This document shows, piece by piece, positions 43,801-53,712 of a stretch of DNA of 64,000 bases (positions are counted from its first letter, which is position 1; each line of letters opens with the position of its first letter). The stretch is from Hyposmocoma kahamanoa (taxonomy: Eukaryota; Arthropoda; Insecta; Lepidoptera; Cosmopterigidae): the NCBI RefSeq assembly GCF_003589595.1, contig NW_020653337.1, forward strand, positions 3,753,858-3,817,857. The letters run 5' to 3'. Both the position numbers and the translations under genes were made by a program. The notes under the pieces are model-generated. The model was not told the origin of the DNA, did not search any database, and worked only from the letters and a program-made list of their open reading frames with translations.

Positions 43801-46800
43801 TTTATAAAGACTATCAAGTTCGTTCATTACAAATTCCCCGTGTTGCCTTGAAGCGATTCCGACAGCATTGCTTACGAAATCAGTGCTCTCCATTGGAATG
43901 GACTTTAAAGCAAGAAGAATTATCTTCAGGACTTTTTCAACTACTGCAGCGTTGGACATGTGACAAGACAGTACCGCCAGATATTGCAATGAAACCCCTT
44001 TTATTATTGGCGGTTGTTTCTTAGATAGAATCTGCTGCGACAATATAGACGCTATAGTCTCCACCCATTTGTTACTATTCACTTGCTCAATCGCAGCTAC
44101 AAGTAAATCAAGTAGCATGCCATGCCACTGTTCCCTTGTTTCAACTTTGTCTACGAACTTTAATAGTCTTTGCATTTCGACAGTCCAAGAATTTTTTAGA
44201 TTCTTATGGACATCTTCAGAGAATTCTTCGAGGAATACAAGCAAATTTTTGTTTCTCTCAACTTGCTCGGGATCTGCAATGTATGTAATGCATCGAACGA
44301 ATACAAAGTCTGCTGAATATTTAGATTCTGTTGCTTTATCGATCTGTTCATCAGAAACAATATCTGAATTGTTCTGCAGCAGAGAAGTAAGACAATAACT
44401 GACTGTCGACATTGAAGGAGTAAACTCTTCTATTGTCAAGGCTGACAGCAACAAATTTCTCAATTGAGTTCGGACGCTTGTAACCGTGTTGCACATAAGA
44501 ATTAGAGAACTTCTGCAAGTGTCATGCAAGTCTGAAATTTCCGTTTTGGAAGCATTTGCCGATCCTTCATAACCACAATGTTTAATAATGAAATCTACCA
44601 TTGCAAAGTCTTCTACTGTGGTTATGCAGTTTCTGTAGACCAGTCCTACAATCGCTTTAACAAGTAGCTTCTTCATTTTCAATCCCTGTTCCATAGCTAT
44701 CATCACTTTTAGTACCACAATGAATTTTGTCGCATATTTATCTATAAAAACCTGCGAAGAAGTGGTCAAATGTGTCAACACTATAACTGCCTTCATCCTT
44801 TCCTTCTCTTGGTTACTTTTACACTGATGAAGCAAATTTTCTATGGTTTGGTCAGAGAATTGTCCTGCCATATGATCGAAGCATCTGAGAACTTCAAAGT
44901 GGTTCTTTATTGTATGTGGTTGATCGTAATCAGGATCTATTAGAATCAGATTGAATAGAATATGGTTTAGTGAGTTAATTACGCTGTCATTCAGGGTCAG
45001 TTTAGGGTTAAGCGGCGATGGTGACAGCAAATATGAGATACATTGGCTGACGTAGTAAGAATTGATCGTCGGTTTGCGATACATTGATAGCAATGAAGTC
45101 ACAAATTTGTTGACAGTTTCATTAAATTGTCTTTCTGATATAAGTCGGGTGATTGGACCAAGGGCTTCGAGTACTGATTCCGATACTTTAGGTTCGTGCG
45201 AAAGTAACCACTGGTTGTACAGCACATCAAAAATTATAGAAAATTCCGTAACAAAATTGTCTTTTATGGATGTTATATTGTCGTTTTCGACATTATCGCC
45301 TATTTGCTCGGAAACGGCGACAGCAAAATGGCCGAATGCTGCAAAAGAAAATATTGACCTATGATTTATAGAAACAGGAAATTATTTCCGCATGATTGTG
45401 GAAACAATATGAAACAATTTATACATTGATAATAATACGTTAAGATTCAGCGTCTGCCCCACACAGAATAGAGGTATCCTGCAACCAATTTCAAATTTTG
45501 TCTCCAATTTCAGTCGGCCATAGAACCTACGTGCTCTCAAACAGGGAAATATTTTGCTTGCTTTCAAACTATTAAATATTTTGTGTTACATTATAATTAC
45601 CGTAAGCAAACGCCTGCTTTACACCATCCTGCTTAACAAGGGGAAGCAAGGGCAGCATTTTGCTAAGGATCTCCTTAATGTGCGGCACAACGCCGTGTGT
45701 GTTGACAGCAGCTAAAGTGCCTAAAGTATGAGTTATCGTATAATGTGGCAATGTCGCTGGAGACAGCTGGTCGATGAGGGAGCGGAGCACCTGAGGAAAG
45801 TATTTGTAATTTAATAGAACATACCTATTTTAATTAAAAGTAATTACAAGCAATGTGTTTAAAGCTGTATAACATATGCAAAGCAATATTTACTAAGACT
45901 TGTCAAAATGGAATCGTACTGTATGGTTAACGTGACCATACGTCCCGCTTTGAGCGGGACAGTCCCACTTTTAAGCTTCGCGTCTCTCTGTCCCCAAAAT
46001 ATTTTAAAATGTTCGGCTATGACTAAACAGCCTTTTACGTAGTTGTGGAACGTATTTAAAAACTATACCTGCCAAATTAATGCATTGTTCGTTCGAAAAT
46101 TATAGATTACACAAGATTAGTTCTTATTTTTAGCTTGAATTCGTATTGAAATGCTAGTGCTATTACAATTTTTACAATAATATGCACACAATATGTGCTC
46201 TATTGACATATCTCGTCCAAATACATTATGTTGTAAAGTGTATTTGTCAAATAATACTATTGTCTGCATAAAGAATAGATTTATTTTTAAAACCAAGGAC
46301 AAGCCAATATAAATAAGAATAACAATTTACATATGCAGGATGAAACATAAAGTTAAATCACATTTCAGCTGGTGAGAATACACTGTGGTGGGGACACTGT
46401 GGTTTTAATAAGCACGTGTGATGTGGTCCACGATTGAACGAACACCTATCCGCAAACGTCGAAAGTGTTAAAAACGACTAAATGTTTTGTAATTTTTTTC
46501 TGTTCTGAAACTTATTTTATTCATTGTTGTATTTCGACGGTATATTGTGTTTGTTTATATTATTCTTATATTATTTTATTTTAAATTAATTAATTATTGG
46601 TCATATTACGAAATAAATGCTCTATTCTGTTCAATCTCAAGCTAAGTAAATTCATGGCAGAGACTGTAGTTTCTGCCATGAATCGGATGAGACGTCTGCA
46701 TTTCCTAAGACAGTGTTGGGCAAAGACGGCCCGTGGGCCATATCCGGCATATGAGGCCCGCTACGAAAGGCTCTAATACCCGTCGACATCCTATCTAAAG

Positions 46801-49800
46801 TAGGAGTGTATGGCCCTCGGAGATACTCTAAAATTATTTTAAATTTACTTCATAGGTAATTTATATCTTTATTATAAGAAATTATTATGTAAGTACATAG
46901 ATACTATCTGCGTAATGTGATTTATTCCACTTATGGAAAGTCGGAAATGTTGGTCACAGATGCCTAAATGAGATGCACTCTCGTGGACCCCCGTAATACC
47001 TAATGCATCCTCTATTTTATTTTTTCACTGATATGGATCCGTTGCAGGTTTTTTTTAGTGATGCCAAGGTACAGGACGAACATGTCGTGCGCATGGTATA
47101 TCACAGTTGCATTACCACTCAGAGCCTTAAATCACTAAGATCCGAGGGGCACTGCCAAGGCGCCCATCACCCTGAGACAAATTGACAAGTCCTATGTGCC
47201 TTAATTTCACCAGCACCTTCACCCTTCAAAACCGGAACGCAGTATTGTGAGCATTACTGCTTGGGGGCAGGTATAGGTAAGGTGGCAGTACCTCCTTACA
47301 TTCCTACAAACGTTTTCACAAGGACTCTACTGTTACTAAACTGTACACTGTTGGAGTGGACCTCTAGGGGTAGATATACACACACCAATTTGGGAATTAA
47401 ATTATACTGATGAAGGACTGCACATTCCACGAAATGTCACCTTAATAATAATAAAATTTAAATTTTTTGTAGCAAAAAAGTTTGGATTGATCATTTTTTT
47501 ACTGTTGATCTATTATCGATCTAGAAAATAAACAATATCAACTGGTTTTTGAACAACCAGATTGCTGTTAATCAGTATGGCAAATATATACGTATTGATA
47601 TTTTATATAATCATGAATGTCTGTTCAAAGTATGACCTCATTTTGTGCAACATCTGCCTATTTGTTTCCACTGATTTGTAGTTTTTGTTCATATTTATGT
47701 ACAATTTACATAATAACAGACTTTAGTTCAGTTGATTATTCACAGAACCATGTTTTCTTATAAGTAAAATGTACTAGAAATCGTTTGTCGGTACATGGTT
47801 ATTGCGCTTACGGCAGGGTGCCAGCAAAGTCCATTTTACAATGAACAGAAGATGGCAAATCACCTTCACAAACATTGAACGTATTTAAAGACAATCGCTT
47901 CGTTTTTTTACCCCTGTGCAACCATTTTATATCCTATTTAGACAGATATTTATAGGTTTATATTACTAAAGATTTTTGCAGGATGATAGATTAGTAGGAT
48001 GATAATTTTTATTCTCAGTTTAGCTATCTTGGAATAGTTGTTTTGGGAAATTAAATACGATACATGGTGTTAGAAAATAAAAATTACTTTGTTTATTATG
48101 CAATGCAATAAAAAAAGAAATAAGGAAATTAATAACAAAACGAACAAGCCAAATCGGTCTATGACATGGCCACAGACGTCTACACAGTACATACTCCTTT
48201 GCTGATATTCTACCATAGCCCAAGAACCCACCAAAAACTTACCAAACACACATCTATATACACCTGAACAAAAACAAGCGACATTGAATGTTACTAATAC
48301 TAATAATTCAAATGGGGAAATCATACACCTAAGTCGAATCTAAGTACACTCATTCCACTCAAATCGAATGATTACCGATCCATTTGGTCAGGTGAACGAG
48401 TCGAACGATTATTATGTCTTCGAAACTCCCTGAAACTCCACCATCACCATGTCCATGTCAAAATATCCCTGTCCTCGTCACATTTATAGTATTTACTAAA
48501 CATCAGAGAGGGCTAGGTGATCATAAGTATCGAGTATGTGCTCTATGGAATAGTAATGAATGATCATTCAGATCATTCGAATACGAAAATTAGTAGTTTA
48601 CTAATTTGTCATTCGATGACAGGATTAGTAACTACTAACGAACCAAATATCGAAATCATTTATGAAAGGCATCAATGACACGAAAAATATATCCCAAGCT
48701 GTTCAGTACTCCGAAAGGCCATATCCATGGAATCTGAGACCATGTAAATTTTGATTATAGGTTAAATAATTTCTTAGAATTTAGATCCTTCCACTTTTAT
48801 AAATTTTATACCATGTTTAGAAAATAAAAAAAGACCTTTAATAGAACTATATAGAAAAGGAGGAATACCTTGACGTATTTTATTTTCGTGTTTCTTAAAA
48901 AAATATTTTCAAATTCTCATTTATAATATACTCAAATTTTATCTGATACTCTTTGTCTCTACACTTGCCTTTCTATCAGGCACTTCCCAATTCAACGCCA
49001 GATTTGATTATGTTTTCTGTGCTAGTTACATTATAAGTTTTGGCAGTCTAATTTTTTAAATTCAATGCAAATTTATACTACATCATCAACATTGTTAACC
49101 TTTAATAAACAAGGAAGCGGAAACTAGACAAGCTAGTGGAACCGATCTTTGGTGGCAGGGCTGTGAGTTTTTCCGCAGAAGTTAAATATTTAGGGGTAAC
49201 CCTAGATCAAACCCTAAGGTGAAACTGTCATATAGCTAACACGGTTAACAAGGCCAAGATGGCCTTAGGTATCTATAGTCGTATAGCAGGACAGCGTTCG
49301 GGTCTTAAACCAAAGATGACTCTCTGGTTATACAAGGCAATTGTAAGGTCAATAGTAACATATGCGTCTGTTGTTTGAGTGGCAAAGTCAGTCTAACAAC
49401 CACTATTGTCACTTTGGGCAGTCTACTGCGTGTCGCGTTCCTGCTAACAACGGGAGCCATGTTCACTACCTGGAGCGGCCCTAAATGCATTGCTGACTCT
49501 GACTCCCCTACATGTATTCATACAGAAGGAGGCCTGTAACAGCGTGTATACGCTCTCCACCAGGTTAAGGACTAGATGGCTTTCCCAGGCATTGAGATCG
49601 GCCCACGACTCAATTCTGGAACATCCTGTTCTGGGAATTACTTCTGATGTCATGCTCCCCAAGCAAAACTTCAAGAAACTCTACCAGGTAGAATTTCTAA
49701 CCAGGGAAGACTGGGAAACTAACAGCCTCATCTGGAAGGACTTAGCCTTAGCCTTCTTTGGTGCAAGATGGCACCCAACATAGGCTGTGGTATACACGGC

Positions 49801-52652
49801 GTGAGACCCAGACTCAGCTACAAGCTGAGCATGTGACGTCACACCTCTATCTTTCAGGCCGAAATATACGCCATAATTGCTTGTGCGGATCTAAACCTGA
49901 AAAGAGGCTATGTTAGCAATTATATTTATATATTCATATAAACTCAGATAGTCAAACCGCTCTGAATGCACTAACCTCAGTCACCCAAACTTCGAGGATT
50001 GTAGAGAACTGCATAACTATACTGTATTTTCTCGGGGAAAGGAAAAATGATGTCTGCGTTGGGTTCCTGGTCACTGACATCGAGGGTAATGAAGCAGCGG
50101 GTGAACGGCAAAGCTCACTTTGCTGAACGAGAGCTCCCATGTCTCCTGACACGTGTGGCTGCAGACTAAGGGTCTTGAGCATTCAAAAGCCCTGATAGCT
50201 GCCTTCAGTGCCAAACGCTGTAGAGAAGCTCTGTCACTGGACAGGAATGGCGTCAGAATTCTGACTAGAGCCTTAACAAGACATTGTGGCTTGAATAAGC
50301 ACATGTCAAATACTGGACAGAGAGAAAACAGAGAATGTAGATTCTGCGACGAGGCGGATGAAACTCCTGTGCATCTCCTCACCCAGTGCTGCCCTCTGAT
50401 GGGCGTGAGAAGTTCCATACTGGGTAGGCACAGGCCACACCTAGAGGACATAAAGACTATCGGAGCCAGGAAAGTCCTTCAGTTCCTTAATGCTGTGTAA
50501 TGGTCTTGGCTCCGAGCTGTGATTAGTGGTGATCACAATGGATCATTTATGGTCGCAGTGATGAGGGGCCTCATAGGCCCCTAATGAAGCCACCCTACTA
50601 ATAAGGAACCTTTCATAAACTCCATTGCTGAATACAGGTCTCAGGCGAGAATTTAGGCTACTTGTGTGTTGAAGACTTAACCTGTTTCCCAAAGATTGTG
50701 AAACTTCTTCTACATGCAGGCTTACGACAGGTAATGCTATTACTCTTTAAAAATTTATGGTTACTTTTAGTAAAAATTATATGTTATGCACTTAATTTTA
50801 TTGACATTTTGTGCTCATATCTAGTAGCACACATTCTCCACTAATCATAATGTAAGCGAAGTAGATTTCCACTAAACATAATTTAAAAACGCCATATACA
50901 GCAAGTGTTGAACAATAATTTAACTGCGTTTTTTTAAGGGAGTCATTGAAAATAAATCTTTTATGTCAATGCAATAAGAATGAAAAAGATGTTGTGTTGT
51001 TGCGTCGTTTCTCCCTGAGAACTTTGTAAGTAAACTGATAAAAACAATGGAATTTTTCCTACTCACCAGGTCCAAAAGCTCATGTCCTATGGCCACCAGC
51101 ACTGCAGAAGCCCCCATCTGTATCGCAGGTTCATAACCAGGATTCTCTGTCATTGCTCTGAGCATAGCAGAGACTAACTCTGTAGCTGTTTGAGACTGTA
51201 GTTTCTTGACTTGATTTAAGCATGTTTGCTCAAGAACTCTGGAAAAATATGGTAATACAATTACAGTATGTTGCAGGTTGACAATTCGCCTTTCAGATCC
51301 TAAAAGTTCAAATCCTTAAATCTTTTATTTCTTAGTGATACACAGGGTATAAAGGGGTTCCATTTTCATCATTTTGCAGCAAACAAACACAAACCATGAA
51401 GTACCAGAGTAAAAAAAGTATGTTTATATATGGTCCCTTTGGATCGTTTTTGGATGAATGGTAGATTACATACATCTCAGTGAATGAGCGGAAATGGCGG
51501 GTTCTTATGTAGTTTTGTGGGTTTTTGTATTACAGTTTTTATAGAAATGAATGTTTAGTTTAGGTATTGTTATGCCAAATTCGCAGTAATAATTGAGTAT
51601 CAAAATCTCGATCAATTAATAGAATTATCAATTGTATTGATTTAGCTACAATATCTTTAAAAAAAGAAAAGAATGTTTACTTATTGAATTGTGCAATGAG
51701 TGCTTGTTAAAAGTTTATTACTGTTACTTGTTAATATGGCGCCACCAAAATCTAGAGTATGGACATATTTTATATCTCCTAAAAAAGTATCAATATAAGT
51801 AATTGATACTTCTGAAGTACTCATATGATTAGTATCGCATGACAAATTGATTACTACTCATTTGAGTATGTATTGATACTTTGGTGGTATCAGGACACCC
51901 CTCACTATACCCATGCAGGCCAACTAGCCACAACAAAATGGTGGAACTAGAATCAACTAAGCACTTTAATTTTCTGCAAGATAGAATAGGATGAAATTTA
52001 ACAACCTGTTGATAATAGGACGCATTAATGCAAATTGAAACGAATAATAGTGTTATTAATACCTACACAGGCCAATTCCATGAGTTTAATAATAAATAGG
52101 AAACAAAAACATATTGGTAAATTTACATTGTACAATAAGGACAGCATTATTAATTACAATCCATATAGTAAGTAAATATTTAGATAACATTACCTACGTA
52201 TGTTGAAACAATAAAATGAGATATTATAACAAAATTTGCTGTTTTGTGTAAATTTCATAGATTATAAAGAAAGATAAATGTTGCAATGATTATAATGTAA
52301 ATCATCGGAAAATAATCTTGTCACTCTAACGATAAACACAAATCACTTACTTCACGACGTTTCCCAACTGCGTAGAGCTTACTTTTGTCGTGTTTTTATA
52401 AAACTCACAGAATATGTCTATTACTTCATTGGGATACGAATTCGCTACTTTCGACAACGATTTGATCACCACATTGTTCACGGAGTTATCACTATCCCCT
52501 ACAGCGCTTATTAGCACAGTTACAGTTTCTGAAAGTAAATACAAATTGAAAAGAAAACCCCGTCGTCTTCGAAGCAATGCAGATGGCGCACTTCTAACTT
52601 GGATTTTATATTGTTACACACCTTTTAGAGCGTCAGCTTTCGCAGCAGACAT
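34623..52652 (-). CDS. MROH1: MROH1-type maestro HEAT-like repeat protein, complete, 12 coding exons
   Basis: Seen: minus-strand exons at 52652-52622, 52528-52351, 51238-51067, 45790-45601, 45338-42503, 42433-42280, 41961-41701, 41353-41139, 40740-40543, 39349-39067, 36201-35964 and 34810-34623. All phases agree and give 1647 residues from ATG to TGA. The protein is built of helical HEAT-like repeats throughout, with no signal peptide or membrane helix. Recognition rests on LYNQWLLSHEPKV followed by EALGPI, on an N-terminal block opening IS(A)VGDSD, and on a C-terminal block with RENSIRLFG and LLHLCDNNPAVVR, all typical of MROH1 (old name HEATR7A). Its length is close to the roughly 1640 residues of the vertebrate protein. 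Known: a large scaffold-like protein whose molecular job is poorly defined; nothing here adds to that. The gene faces the NRF-6-like gene tail to tail. Confidence 0.93.
35026..35279. repeat. CGAGTTCTTAGG foldback, best copy
   Basis: Left arm 35026-35135 runs GAGTTCTTAGG ... CGACGTTTTGGGCCC; right arm is the inverse to about 35279 with GGGCCCGAAACGTCGG. Arms of roughly 85 bases shared, short central spacer including GACCATGGGACCTGC. In a MROH1 intron. Confidence 0.85.
35280..35960. other. MROH1 intron, nothing recognised
   Basis: AT-rich. Confidence 0.5.
35964..36201 (-). CDS. MROH1: MROH1 exon 11
   Basis: The acceptor is cctttttacag and the donor TTAG|GTGAGT. Residues 1507-1585 begin ASKFTLKQVFKTF and include LYLDDFLSALIRQLADEM and CLQTAVNYL. 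Two SINEs sit in the intron before it. Confidence 0.94.
36346..36520 (-). repeat. tRNA-derived SINE, truncated
   Basis: B box GATCGAACCCGGGATC region on plus (inverse GGTTCGAT), ACACCCAAACTCATGAGAG and GCACTAGGGAAACTG. The A-box part is shortened (CGGCAACAGAGGCAG). Confidence 0.75.
36655..36700. repeat. Fragment of the ATCATCA...CCACTGCT repeat
   Basis: AATCATCATTGGTCCAACTG with CTGGGCACGG resembles the 56028 repeat. Short and weak. Confidence 0.3.
36782..36994 (-). repeat. tRNA-derived SINE, complete copy
   Basis: On minus: GACTGCCTCCGTGACCGAAC, CATGCCGGACTGCCACGC, GGTTGGATTCC (B box with one change), body through CATTTATTTCTCTCGTGAGT to ATTATT end. Best reference for the family in this window. 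Confidence 0.85.
37096..37325. repeat. TTGACTTACA MITE, copy 2
   Basis: CATTGACTTACAATTATATG with GACGTCGGGTCCGCGC at left and GACCCGTCGTCCATTTATTT then GTAAGTCAATG at right. Lies inverted relative to 17877-18163. Confidence 0.85.
37692..37836. repeat. CGAGTTCTTAGG foldback, degraded
   Basis: ATCGAGTTTTAAGG, CACACATTTTTGGATC, AATCGCGTATTTTTTTC and CCATGGTCACAGC. Confidence 0.5.
38325..38500 (-). repeat. GAGGTTCTC repeat, inverted
   Basis: GGTTTCATCCCCTAGTTTGG, CTGAGGTACCCTCTTTACAA, AGAATCATCAAAACGGTT and ATTGAGAACCTCC. Parallel to 24940-25150. Confidence 0.65.
39067..39349 (-). CDS. MROH1: MROH1 exon 10
   Basis: The acceptor is acttatttcag and the donor AGG|GTAAGT. Residues 1412-1506 contain LAAIQGLIRLLTELD, LRENSIRLFGIVALKV and LLHLCDNNPAVVR, the best conserved C-terminal part of MROH proteins. 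Confidence 0.95.
39440..39720 (-). repeat. A-tailed SINE-like element, inverted
   Basis: GATATCAAGTGACGGGACGA, ACGGTTGCAGTGCCACTGAG, CTGTAATTTCACCAGCAC and GACGGCAGAAATTGG, 90 bases upstream of MROH1 exon 10. Confidence 0.75.
39721..40542. other. MROH1 intron 9, nothing recognised
   Basis: AT-rich apart from a moderately GC-rich stretch near the exon. Confidence 0.5.
40543..40740 (-). CDS. MROH1: MROH1 exon 9 (GC-rich)
   Basis: The acceptor is gtttaacag and the donor CTCA|GTGAGT. It encodes LIETVLATLNTGW, PRVRAVCVRGAAHVV and RALHALSQGID. Third positions are almost all G or C, in sharp contrast to exons 5-7 and 10. The phase (two bases in, two out) is consistent, so it belongs to the gene despite its composition. 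Confidence 0.93.
41139..41353 (-). CDS. MROH1: MROH1 exon 8
   Basis: The acceptor is acattctag and the donor ATAG|GTAAGC. Residues 1275-1345 include LAPILSGALCRDCGPQLAKL and PPQRCAAHALLSDLLNY, a recognisable HEAT-like pair. Confidence 0.93.
41447..41619. repeat. CGAGTTCTTAGG foldback, left arm shortened
   Basis: AGGAAATGAAACTATTTTTC, GACCATGGGACCTG, then the full right arm to AAGAACTCGAT. Confidence 0.8.
41701..41961 (-). CDS. MROH1: MROH1 exon 7
   Basis: The acceptor is ctgtttccag and the donor AAG|GTACGA. It has 87 whole codons (residues 1188-1274) including LISALGEML, ADLFAVLYTTLACYI and FIPNRDAIRLSPAK. A CGAGTTCTTAGG foldback lies in the next intron. Confidence 0.93.
42280..42433 (-). 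CDS. MROH1: MROH1 exon 6
   Basis: The acceptor is tgtttacag and the donor ACA|GTGAGC. Residues 1136-1187 begin CVVTCWRNLAKDEGLS and include MTSIELYEDPYHI. The phase with exon 5 (two bases carried) is exact. Confidence 0.93.
42503..45338 (-). CDS. MROH1: MROH1 exon 5 (giant central exon)
   Basis: The acceptor is cttttgcag and the donor AAACC|GTAAGTG. The exon is 2836 bases, residues 191-1135, with no frameshift or stop. It holds DVLYNQWLLS and EALGPITRLI near its start and many HEAT-like helices. In vertebrates the corresponding region is split into many small exons. Base composition is AT-rich, unlike exon 9. Confidence 0.95.
45601..45790 (-). CDS. MROH1: MROH1 exon 4
   Basis: The acceptor is tttcctcag and the donor TACG|GTAATT. 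Residues 128-190 include LPHYTITHTLGTLAAVNTHG and LPLLPLVKQDGVKQAFAY, matching the family segment that ends in a lone-codon split before the ..FA block. Confidence 0.93.
45791..46640. other. MROH1 large intron, 3' part
   Basis: Around 45930-45985 a short GC-rich hairpin-like piece (CCCGCTTTGAGCGGG) looks transposon-derived. Otherwise nothing recognised. Confidence 0.45.
46650..46683. repeat. Perfect 12-bp stem, 10-base loop
   Basis: ATTCATGGCAGA pairs exactly with TCTGCCATGAAT. No T-run follows, so not a terminator-like signal; no family recognised. Confidence 0.8.
46710..46840. repeat. Possible hAT-type MITE fragment
   Basis: CAGTGTTGGGCAAAGACGGC then GGGCCATATCCGGC resembles hAT element ends. 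A matching right end was not found. Confidence 0.3.
47040..47345 (-). repeat. A-tailed SINE-like element, inverted, long copy
   Basis: GGACGAACATGTCGTGCG, CAGTTGCATTACCACTCAGA, CTTAATTTCACCAGCACC, GGAACGCAGTATTGTGAGCA and a 5' extension with TTTTCACAAGGACTC. Confidence 0.75.
47346..49099. other. MROH1 large intron, nothing recognised
   Basis: AT-rich; the short frames lack coding character. Confidence 0.5.
49100..50620 (+). mobile_element. LINE ORF2 C-terminal half (RT thumb, RNase H region, zinc knuckle), decayed
   Basis: Frames give FSAEVKYLGVTLDQTL and KMALGIYSRIAGQRSGLKPK (thumb), LILEHPVLGITSD-type connector at about 49600, an RNase-H-like region, and CRFCDEADETPVHLLTQC, a C-x2-C-x8-H-x4-C motif, at 50330-50390. 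Two Trp codons in the thumb have become TGA, and there are frameshifts. The RNase H and zinc motif suggest an I/LOA/R1-like group, different from the other LINEs here. It lies antisense in the MROH1 intron. Confidence 0.75.
50621..51066. other. MROH1 intron, nothing recognised
   Basis: AT-rich. Confidence 0.5.
51067..51238 (-). CDS. MROH1: MROH1 exon 3
   Basis: The acceptor is tatttttccag and the donor CTG|GTGAGT. Residues 70-127 include TELVSAMLRAMTENPGYEP and ASAVLVAIGHELLDL. A 5.3-kb intron with a degraded LINE separates it from exon 4. Confidence 0.93.
51239..52350. other. MROH1 intron 2, nothing recognised
   Basis: AT-rich with no clear repeat family. Confidence 0.5.
52351..52528 (-). 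CDS. MROH1: MROH1 exon 2
   Basis: The acceptor is ttactttcag and the donor GTGAA|GTAAGT. It encodes residues 11-69: VTVLISAVGDSDNSVNNVV, SLSKVANSYPNEVI and a helical remainder, the first HEAT-like pair of the family. Confidence 0.92.
52622..52652 (-). CDS. MROH1: MROH1 exon 1 (start codon)
   Basis: ATG at 52652-52650 opens MSAAKADALK; the donor is AAAG|GTGTGT. The exon supplies 10 codons plus one base that joins exon 2 to make Glu. No in-frame ATG precedes it before upstream stops, and the short Ala/Lys-rich start suits a cytosolic protein. Confidence 0.85.
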
Positions 52653-53093
52653 TTTAAAGCTTGTTTCCGGCAATGCGGTGAGATTACATATGAATATTCA
52701 CAAATATTCCGTATTTCTGTCTCCCAAAGATAAGACCCTGATGAGACATCAAAACAATATGACTGACAGACAGACAACTTGACTTTTCAAATAACAGTAA
52801 GTGACGTTTATACACATTGATGTTGCCAGTTTTTCTTATAAAAATGCTACTTACAATAAGTAGTAGCATTTTCGTTAAGACGATGACTAGGCACTGGAAT
52901 CCATTTGTAACTGATATTGGGTAAACGCACCGGAGTTAAACAAGGCTTAATTCAGGGGCCGAATGCTCAATAATGGAACACAAGGATTTAAGAGATAATG
53001 TAAGATGTTATTATACAGGGTTGTTTTTCAAACAAATGGGAAACAATATAAATGAGCATAAGGCAAGACAACAATAGAGAAACTATATATCAT

Positions 53094-53596
53094 CGAGTAT
53101 ATAACCAGAAATAGAGACGAAATGTCACTTAATTTGTTTGAAAACTATTCTGCCATATCATTACTGTGACAACTACGCTCCGATTGGCTAGCCCAAGTTC
53201 GAAACAACTAACGGGTGTCGTCAATTGGAGTCGTCAACTGTTTCACTTCAAATCGACCAGTTAACTTGAGTTTTGCTATAATGGACGATAATTGCAAAAT
53301 TACATATTTAATATTTAATTACCGATGAAATGTGATTCAGTTTGTTTTGTAATTAGAAGTTTTGCTGTTTTTCCCACGCCACCGAATAGAACAGCACGGC
53401 ATTGTTAAAGGTATTATCTTTATTACAATAAATACAGAATATTTTTTGGAATATACGGAGACGTACACACAGGTTAGTAGTTGGCCTGTCTATATTTCAG
53501 TACAAACGACAGTTGATATTTATAAGAGCTGTATCGCTAATGTGTTACCAGGAGTATATGGGCCTTATTTTGTATCTATTTCTGGTTATATACTAG
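53094..53596. repeat. ATATAACCAGAA MITE, copy 3 (inverted)
   Basis: CGAGTATATAACCAGAAATA at left, TATTTCTGGTTATATACTAG at right. Inverted match to 31461-31942 over almost its full length. Lies between MROH1 and the 57719 gene. Confidence 0.9.
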
Positions 53597-53649
53597 ATGG
53601 CTAGAATTAAACATTTTCTTCAATCGAAACTTTATGAAATAATATTATT

Positions 53650-53712
53650 ACTTTAGGTGTATATATATAATTATTTATAATATATAATATAATTATTATA
53701 TATATATATAGT
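53650..53712. repeat. TA-rich low-complexity run
   Basis: TATATA/ATAATT stretches. Confidence 0.8.

Noticed and set aside
53362..53604. 80-codon frame
   Set aside because: It lies entirely in the inverted ATATAACCAGAA MITE, which has no coding function.
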